Source of the DNA: Plantibacter flavus
GTDB taxonomy: Bacteria; Actinomycetota; Actinomycetes; Actinomycetales; Microbacteriaceae
NCBI RefSeq assembly: GCF_002024505.1
Contig: NZ_CP019402.1
Span: 434,001-498,000 of the forward strand
Length of the DNA stretch: 64,000 nt
Direction of reading: 5' to 3'
Part shown: positions 58,920 to 64,000 of the stretch, piece after piece
Layout: each line of letters opens with the position of its first letter
Position numbering within the stretch: position 1 is the stretch's first letter
Made by a program: the position numbers and the translations under genes
Notes under the pieces: model-generated
Told to the model about the DNA's origin: nothing
Seen by the model: only the letters and a program-made list of their open reading frames with translations
Databases searched by the model: none

Positions 58920-59929
58920 CCCTGGCGGACATGACCGGGAGGCAGGACCCGTCGGGATCGATCGCGCTCGCGGTCGACCTCGGCGGTACCAAAGTGGAGG
59001 CGGCACTCGTCACGGCCGAAGGCGTCGTGGTCGAGGGCAGCGCGCATCGGGCGCCGACCGGGCCCGATGCCGGGCGCCGGGCGCTTGAGGACGCCGTCGA
59101 CCGGGTCGTCCTCGCCTCGGTCGCACACCTGCCGGACGGGTCGGCGCTCGTCGGCGTCGGCATCGGTTCCGCCGGCCCGGTCGATTTGGAGCGCGGGACG
59201 GTCAGCCCCAAGAACCTGCCGCAGCTGCGCGGCTTCGATCTGCGCGGGCACGTCGGCCGGCTCCTGCCCGACGCCCCCGTGGTGGTCCGGCTCGACGGCA
59301 CCTGCATCGCCCTCGCCGAGCACTGGCTCGGAGCGACGCGTGGCACCGAGAACTCGATGGCGATGATCGTCTCGACCGGGGTCGGCGGTGGGATCATCCT
59401 GCACGGCCGCCTGATCGCGGGCCGCAGCGGCAACGCCGGCCACATCGGTCAGGTGCAGATCGCCTCGCGGGACGCGCGGACGTCCGCCGACGACGCGACC
59501 CTGGAACGCATCGCCTCCGGTCCGCGGAGCGTCGCCTGGGCCCGGTCCATGGGCTGGGACGGGCGCACCGGGGAGGAACTCGCCGTCGCGGCGGCCACCG
59601 GCGACCCGATCGCCCGTGCGGCCGTCGTGCGCTCGGCCACGGCGGTCGGCCAGGCCATCGCCAGCGCCGCGACCCTCCTCGACCTCGAAGCGGTCGCCGT
59701 GGGCGGCGGGTTCACCGCCGTCAGCCCCGACTACCTCGACCTCGTCCGCGCCGCGGTGCAGGAGGCCATCGTGCTCGACTACGCCGCCGACGTGGTCGTC
59801 ACGGGTTCCGCCCTCGACGGCGGCGGACCGATCCTCGGCGCCGCAGCACTCATCCACCGACCGGAGGCTCTCGGCCTCCCGGCGAACGACCTGATGCACC
59901 ATCCCAGACGAAGGAGCCTGGCACGATGA
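58916..59929 (+). CDS. ROK-family sugar kinase (probable mannokinase/glucokinase)
   Basis: 337 aa from GTG 58916. It has no N-terminal winged helix, unlike the two ROK repressors, so it is an enzyme: LAVDLGGTKVEAALV (phosphate-binding loop), a catalytic-type Asp in VVVRLDGTCIALAEHW, STGVGGGIILHGRLIAGRSGNAGHIG and VAVGGGF near the C-terminus. The zinc-binding CxCGxxGC motif of most ROK proteins is missing; the region after GHIG reads QVQIASRDARTSADD. Between a beta-mannosidase and ManA the natural reaction is mannose to mannose-6-phosphate (inference from context). Stop overlaps the mannanase gene by ATGA. Confidence 0.85.
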   Translation: MTLADMTGRQDPSGSIALAVDLGGTKVEAALVTAEGVVVEGSAHRAPTGPDAGRRALEDAVDRVVLASVAHLPDGSALVGVGIGSAGPVDLERGTVSPKNLPQLRGFDLRGHVGRLLPDAPVVVRLDGTCIALAEHWLGATRGTENSMAMIVSTGVGGGIILHGRLIAGRSGNAGHIGQVQIASRDARTSADDATLERIASGPRSVAWARSMGWDGRTGEELAVAAATGDPIARAAVVRSATAVGQAIASAATLLDLEAVAVGGGFTAVSPDYLDLVRAAVQEAIVLDYAADVVVTGSALDGGGPILGAAALIHRPEALGLPANDLMHHPRRRSLAR

Positions 59930-62694
59930 ACCGCACCACCGATCCGCACCACCCCCGTCGCAGCGCCCGAGGACGTCTCGCGGCGGGCGTACTCGCCGCG
60001 GCCGTCACCGCCGCGCTGCTCCCGGCGCTCGCGACCCCCGCCGCCGCTGCGCCCACCGACTGGACGTCGCTCAACACCTCGTTCGTCGAGCGTGACGGCT
60101 CCCGGCTCGTGCTCGACGGCGAGACCTTCCGCTTCAGCGGACCGAACATCTACTGGCTCGGTCTCGACGAGAACGTGGGCGGGGTCGACTACCCCACCGC
60201 CTTCCGTATCGCCGACACCCTCGACGCGGCGGCACGGATGGGCTCGACCGTCGTCCGGACGCACATGATGACCTCGACCGGTCAGGACGGCGCGAACCCG
60301 CTCGCCATCATGCCGGCCCTCGGGCAGATGAACGAGGAGGCGTTCGCCACGATCGACTTCGCCATCGCCTACGCGGGCAAACTCGGGATCCGGCTCGTCC
60401 TCCCGCTCACCGACGAGTGGGAGTACTACCACGGCGGGCATCGCGACTTCACGACGCCCTACGGCCTGTCGTCCGCCGACTTCTACACCGACGAGCGTCC
60501 GATCGCCGCCTACCAGGCGTACGTCGACGCGATCCTCCAGCGGACGAACGCGCTCACCGGCGTCCGGTACACCGAGGACCCGACGATCATGGCGTGGGAA
60601 CTCGGGAACGAGTTGGAGGGGATGACCGCGCCCTGGATCGACCGGCAGGTCGCATTCATCAAGGAACGCGCCCCGCAGCAGCTCGTGGCGGCCGGACGTC
60701 GGTTCGACATCGATCCGGACACGCTCGCCGCGCCGGGGCTCGACATCGTCGACGTGCACTATTACCCGCCCACCGCCGCACGCGTCTCCGCGGACGCGGC
60801 GACGGTCACCGCCGCCGGCAAGGTCTACCTGGCCGGCGAGTACGCCTCGACGGCTGCGAGCCCGGCGCTCCTCGAACCGCTCGTCGCCGACCCGAACGTG
60901 ACCGGCATGCTGTTCTGGTCGCTGTTCGGCAACAACGACCGTGGCGGGCTTGTGCCGCACGACGACGGCTTCACGATCCACGCTCCCGGTGCGACCGACG
61001 CCGAGCGCGCCCGGGTCTCCGCGATCACCGCCTACGCCGCCGGGATCGGTGCCGTTCCGGCCGCTCCCGCCGTCGGGACGCCGCTCATCACGGCGATCGA
61101 CCGGGCGAACGGCATCAACACCGTCCGGTGGCGTGGTGCCGGCGGTGCGGTCTCGTACCGTGTCGAACGCTCGCTCGACGGAACGGCTTGGACGCCGGTC
61201 GACACGGGTGTCCTCGCCGCCGACGCGGGATCGGCGACGGACTTCGGATCACCTGCGGGCGCCGTCTACCGGGTGGTCGCCCTCGACGCGGCCGGCGCGG
61301 TCGCCGATCTGTCGGACCCGGTTGCGACCGAGACCGACACCCGCGTGTTCGTCGACCCGCTCGAGTCCTGGCTGCTGACCGAAGCGCACGACGACCTGGC
61401 GATCACGCCCCGTGCCGACGGGACGAGCGTGACGGCGGTCGCCGACGGTGCGAGCGTCACCTGGAAGCAGGACCGACTGTCGGCGGCGGCGTTCGCGGTC
61501 TCCGGGTCGGTCGTCGTCGAGTCCAGCGCCGACGGTTCGACCTGGCAGACCGCGGCGACCGAGGCCGGCGTCGGCGGCGCGGTGGTCGCACGCGACCTCG
61601 TCGGCCCGTACCTGCGGGTGACCCTCGCCGCGGGCGCGACGCTGTCGCGGGCCACCATCTGGTCGGCGGTGGACGCCCCGAGCGGACCGCCCGCGGCGTT
61701 CGGTTCGACGTCGCCCGTACCGGGCACCGTCGACGTGACGGCGACGCCGACCTTCAGCTGGGAGCCGTCGGCCGGCGCGGCGTACTACCGCTTCACGCTC
61801 TCCCCGCAGGCCGATCTCGAGAACCCGGTCGTCGTCGTCGACGGCGTCGCGACCACCTCCGTCACCCCGTCGGTGTCCCTCGCCCCGGGGGAGCGGTACT
61901 GGTGGTCGGTGTCCGCGGTCAACGGGGCCGGGACGACCGCCACGAGCACGGGAGCCTCCGACTTCCTCATGAAGGCCCTCCCGAGCGAGCCGCTCGTCGT
62001 GGAGGACTTCGAGTCCTACCCCGACGACGCCGCACTCCAAGCCGCCTATGTGCGCAACACGGGCGGCGGAGCGATCACGCCGACGCTCACGAGCAACCCC
62101 GACTCGGGGTCGCAGGCGATGTCGGCCGCCTACGACCTCGCCGGTCCCGGCTACGCCGGTGTCGTCCGGACCTTCCAGACGCCGCAGGACTGGTGGGGGT
62201 ACAGCGGGCTCGAGCTCTGGGTGCAGGGGACGCCGGGCGACGACGTCACCGTCCAGTTCGTGACGCGTGGGACGTACTGGGAGACGATCGCGCCCATCGT
62301 GGGCGAAGGCTGGCAGCTGGTCGAGATCCCGTTCTCGGACTTCGCCCCGCCGGCGTGGGCGGGTGAGGCGGCGTTCGACCCCACCTCCGTCACCCAGATC
62401 GGGTTCTACCTCGGTGGCGAGGGGACCGGCACGCTGCTGGTCGACGACGTCACCACGATCGTCGCTGCGGTGGACCCGGGACCGGGCACGGGCGAGCCGG
62501 GTACGGGACAACCGGGCACCGGGCAGCCTGGCACCGGCGAGGTCGGCGGATCGGGCACCGGCGTCACCGACGCTCCCGCGGGCGACCTCGCCCGCACCGG
62601 CCTGGAGGCCGCACCCTGGATCATCGGTGCGCTCGCCCTGCTGGCGTTCGGCGGTCTGCTGCTGTTCCGCGGTCGTCGGCGGGTGCACGGATGA
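59926..62694 (+). CDS. Secreted, LAxTG-anchored GH5-type endo-beta-mannanase
   Basis: 922 aa. Signal peptide to about residue 42 (ATPAAAA). The GH5 barrel (about 50-380) has FRFSGPNIYWLGLDEN, GSTVVRTHMM, acid/base Glu229 in AWELGNELEG and nucleophile Glu305 in YLAGEYAS, as in GH5_7-like mannanases. A fibronectin-like domain (about 390-465), another beta-domain (to 590), an Ig-like domain (590-680) and a CBM11/CIA30-like module (VEDFESYPDDAALQAAYV, about 690-850) follow. Then a (PGTG[E/Q])4 linker, LARTG from residue 888, a membrane helix and RGRRR: a class E sortase anchor. It probably starts mannan breakdown at the cell wall. Confidence 0.88.
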   Translation: MNRTTDPHHPRRSARGRLAAGVLAAAVTAALLPALATPAAAAPTDWTSLNTSFVERDGSRLVLDGETFRFSGPNIYWLGLDENVGGVDYPTAFRIADTLDAAARMGSTVVRTHMMTSTGQDGANPLAIMPALGQMNEEAFATIDFAIAYAGKLGIRLVLPLTDEWEYYHGGHRDFTTPYGLSSADFYTDERPIAAYQAYVDAILQRTNALTGVRYTEDPTIMAWELGNELEGMTAPWIDRQVAFIKERAPQQLVAAGRRFDIDPDTLAAPGLDIVDVHYYPPTAARVSADAATVTAAGKVYLAGEYASTAASPALLEPLVADPNVTGMLFWSLFGNNDRGGLVPHDDGFTIHAPGATDAERARVSAITAYAAGIGAVPAAPAVGTPLITAIDRANGINTVRWRGAGGAVSYRVERSLDGTAWTPVDTGVLAADAGSATDFGSPAGAVYRVVALDAAGAVADLSDPVATETDTRVFVDPLESWLLTEAHDDLAITPRADGTSVTAVADGASVTWKQDRLSAAAFAVSGSVVVESSADGSTWQTAATEAGVGGAVVARDLVGPYLRVTLAAGATLSRATIWSAVDAPSGPPAAFGSTSPVPGTVDVTATPTFSWEPSAGAAYYRFTLSPQADLENPVVVVDGVATTSVTPSVSLAPGERYWWSVSAVNGAGTTATSTGASDFLMKALPSEPLVVEDFESYPDDAALQAAYVRNTGGGAITPTLTSNPDSGSQAMSAAYDLAGPGYAGVVRTFQTPQDWWGYSGLELWVQGTPGDDVTVQFVTRGTYWETIAPIVGEGWQLVEIPFSDFAPPAWAGEAAFDPTSVTQIGFYLGGEGTGTLLVDDVTTIVAAVDPGPGTGEPGTGQPGTGQPGTGEVGGSGTGVTDAPAGDLARTGLEAAPWIIGALALLAFGGLLLFRGRRRVHG
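62482..62541 (+). repeat. In-frame 15-bp tandem repeat encoding (PGTG[E/Q])4
   Basis: Four imperfect 15-bp units (62482-62496, 62497-62511, 62512-62526, 62527-62541) code for PGTGE-PGTGQ-PGTGQ-PGTGE, a flexible wall-spanning linker just before the LARTG anchor. Copy number may vary between strains. Confidence 0.8.
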
Positions 62695-63869
62695 CCCTGC
62701 ACCGCATCACGAGCGACCCCCGACGGTACGCGTGGGGTTCGACGACGGCCATCCCGGAGCTATTCGGTGTGCCGGCCGACGGTTCGCCCCAGGCCGAGCT
62801 CTGGCTCGGGGCGCACCCCGACAGCGTGACCACCCTCGTCGACGCGGAGGAGGGCGGCCCCGCGAGCCTCAACGACTGGATCGCTTCGGACCCCGACGCG
62901 GCCCTGGGTGGACGGGACCGATTGCCCTTCCTGCTCAAGCTCCTGGCCGCGGCTGGTCCTTTGTCCCTCCAGGTCCACCCCACCCCCGACCGCGCCAGGG
63001 CCGGGTTCGCGGATGAGGAGCGCCGGGGCGTGCCCCGGGACGCACCGCACCGGAACTACAAGGACGCCTCGCACAAGCCGGAGATCATCGTCGCCCTCCA
63101 GGACGGCTTCCGTGCACTGTGCGGATTCCGTGCGACCGACCGGTCGCAGGCGTTGCTCGTCCACCTCGCCGGCCTCGTCGAGGGGACCGACCGGCGGGTG
63201 CTCGAGACACTGGCGGGGCAGCTGCTCGACGCCGGTCTGGAACACACTGTGCGGGCGGTGCTCGAACGGCGGACGCCCGGCGTGGTCGCCGCCGTCGTGT
63301 CGGCCGCGCGTGCCGACACCGGTCACCGGCCCTGGGCGGCCGAGCGCGAGCTCGTCCGGCAACTCGCCGAGGAGTATCCGGGTGACCCGGGAATCGTCGT
63401 CGCGGTGCTCCTCAACCTCGTCTCATTGCAGGAGGGCGAGGCGTTGTTCCTGCCCGCGGGCAACATCCACGCCTACCTCTCCGGTTTCGGGGTCGAGGTC
63501 ATGGCCTCAAGCGACAACGTGCTCCGTGGCGGGCTGACGCCGAAACACGTCGACGTCCCGGAACTGCTCGCCGTCCTCGAGTTCGAACCGGTGCCGGTCC
63601 CGTTCGTCGAGCCGGTCGTCCGGCCGGAGGGCGGGCTCGTCTACCCGGTGCCGGTCGACGACTTCGAACTCGTCAAGGTCGACCGGGGGACGGCGGGCGA
63701 CCTCGCTCGCGGCAGGGCGGCCGTGATCGTCGTGACCGCCGGTACCGCGCGCGTCGAGCAGGGTCCGGACGCGTTGGTGCTCGAACGCGGTGCGGCGGTG
63801 TTCGTCTCGCCGGGCCCGGAGCCGGTGACCGTGTCCGCGGACGGGACGGTGTTCGTCGCCACCGGCTGA
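62691..63869 (+). CDS. manA: Mannose-6-phosphate isomerase, class I
   Basis: 392 aa. Interconverts mannose-6-phosphate and fructose-6-phosphate. Type I PMI cupin with zinc ligands Gln94 and His96 in LSLQVHP, Glu131 in SHKPE and His260 in PAGNIHAYL; the conserved YAWGS start and MASSDNVLRGGLTPKHVD are present. ATG 62691 overlaps the mannanase stop by ATGA. It completes the system F route from mannan to central metabolism. Confidence 0.95.
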   Translation: MTLHRITSDPRRYAWGSTTAIPELFGVPADGSPQAELWLGAHPDSVTTLVDAEEGGPASLNDWIASDPDAALGGRDRLPFLLKLLAAAGPLSLQVHPTPDRARAGFADEERRGVPRDAPHRNYKDASHKPEIIVALQDGFRALCGFRATDRSQALLVHLAGLVEGTDRRVLETLAGQLLDAGLEHTVRAVLERRTPGVVAAVVSAARADTGHRPWAAERELVRQLAEEYPGDPGIVVAVLLNLVSLQEGEALFLPAGNIHAYLSGFGVEVMASSDNVLRGGLTPKHVDVPELLAVLEFEPVPVPFVEPVVRPEGGLVYPVPVDDFELVKVDRGTAGDLARGRAAVIVVTAGTARVEQGPDALVLERGAAVFVSPGPEPVTVSADGTVFVATG

Positions 63870-63886
63870 CCGGCCAGACTGGACCC

Positions 63887-64000
63887 ATGATCACCATCCA
63901 CCTCCGCTACCAGATCGACCCCGAGCAGCTCGACACCTTCACCGAGTACGGGCGGCGCTGGATCCGCCTCGTGAACCGGCTCGGTGGCGACCACCACGGC
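63887..64000 (+). CDS. NIPSNAP-family protein (5' part only)
   Basis: Open to the right edge, 38 codons. MITIHLRYQIDPEQLDTFTEYGRRWIRLVNRLGG is the usual start of small ferredoxin-fold NIPSNAP proteins. No function can be deduced. It lies 17 bp after manA. Confidence 0.65.
   Translation, partial: MITIHLRYQIDPEQLDTFTEYGRRWIRLVNRLGGDHHG

Noticed and set aside
62482..62541. The PGTG coding repeat as a regulatory minisatellite
   Set aside because: It is in frame and encodes an ordinary Pro/Gly/Thr linker before the wall anchor.

Overview
No other data were used. The window is about 70% GC, with tightly packed genes, 4-bp ATGA/GTGA overlaps, frequent GTG starts, twin-arginine lipoproteins, and two surface glycosidases ending in LAxTG plus a membrane anchor (the class E sortase signal of high-GC Gram-positives). 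This points to an actinobacterium, most likely a plant- or soil-associated member of the Microbacteriaceae (inference). It reads as one long carbohydrate-utilisation island. There are six complete sets of CUT1-type ABC importer genes (substrate-binding lipoprotein plus two permeases; A to F below). None has an ATPase gene, so a shared MsiK-type ATPase elsewhere is expected. Seven regulators (one DeoR/LacI hybrid, two LacI, one GntR, two ROK, one LacI-type sensor lacking a DNA-binding domain) sit beside the importers. No tRNA, rRNA, CRISPR array, insertion sequence or phage gene was seen, and no gene-free stretch exceeds about 220 bases.

Layout. 1-7940, system A: on the minus strand a heparinase II/III-type lyase (cut by the left edge), a D-2-hydroxyacid dehydrogenase and a DeoR/LacI hybrid regulator; on the plus strand two permeases and a Tat-type binding lipoprotein. 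7981-23108, system B: a minus operon (binding protein, two permeases, SDR epimerase/dehydrogenase, ManD-like enolase-superfamily enzyme, DUF4038/apiosidase-like glycosidase, mutarotase-like protein, LacI regulator), divergent from a plus operon holding a 1,145-aa LAxTG-anchored clan-A glycosidase and a GH78 alpha-L-rhamnosidase. Shared palindromes link the two operons and the LacI gene. 23109-26903: an intergenic patch of GC-rich palindromes, a DUF2207 membrane protein and a HEAT-repeat protein, apparently unrelated to sugars.

26989-43288, systems C and D: a GH2 beta-mannosidase divergent from importer C, LacI regulator, an intracellular GH5-like glycosidase and D-mannonate dehydratase (ManD); then a GntR regulator divergent from a carboxylesterase and importer D, closed by a strong terminator. 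43317-50795, system E: MFS exporter, ROK repressor, ThuA-like protein, importer E and an aldo/keto reductase. 50838-63869, system F: ROK repressor, sensor-only LacI-type protein, importer F, second GH2 beta-mannosidase, ROK sugar kinase, secreted LAxTG-anchored GH5 mannanase and mannose-6-phosphate isomerase. The right edge cuts a NIPSNAP-like gene.

How it works together. System F is a complete mannan route: cell-wall mannanase, oligosaccharide import, beta-mannosidase, mannokinase, ManA, fructose-6-phosphate. Systems A to D look aimed at acidic or decorated plant wall glycans (lyase, rhamnosidase, apiosidase-like enzyme, ManD, esterase); their exact substrates cannot be read from sequence alone.
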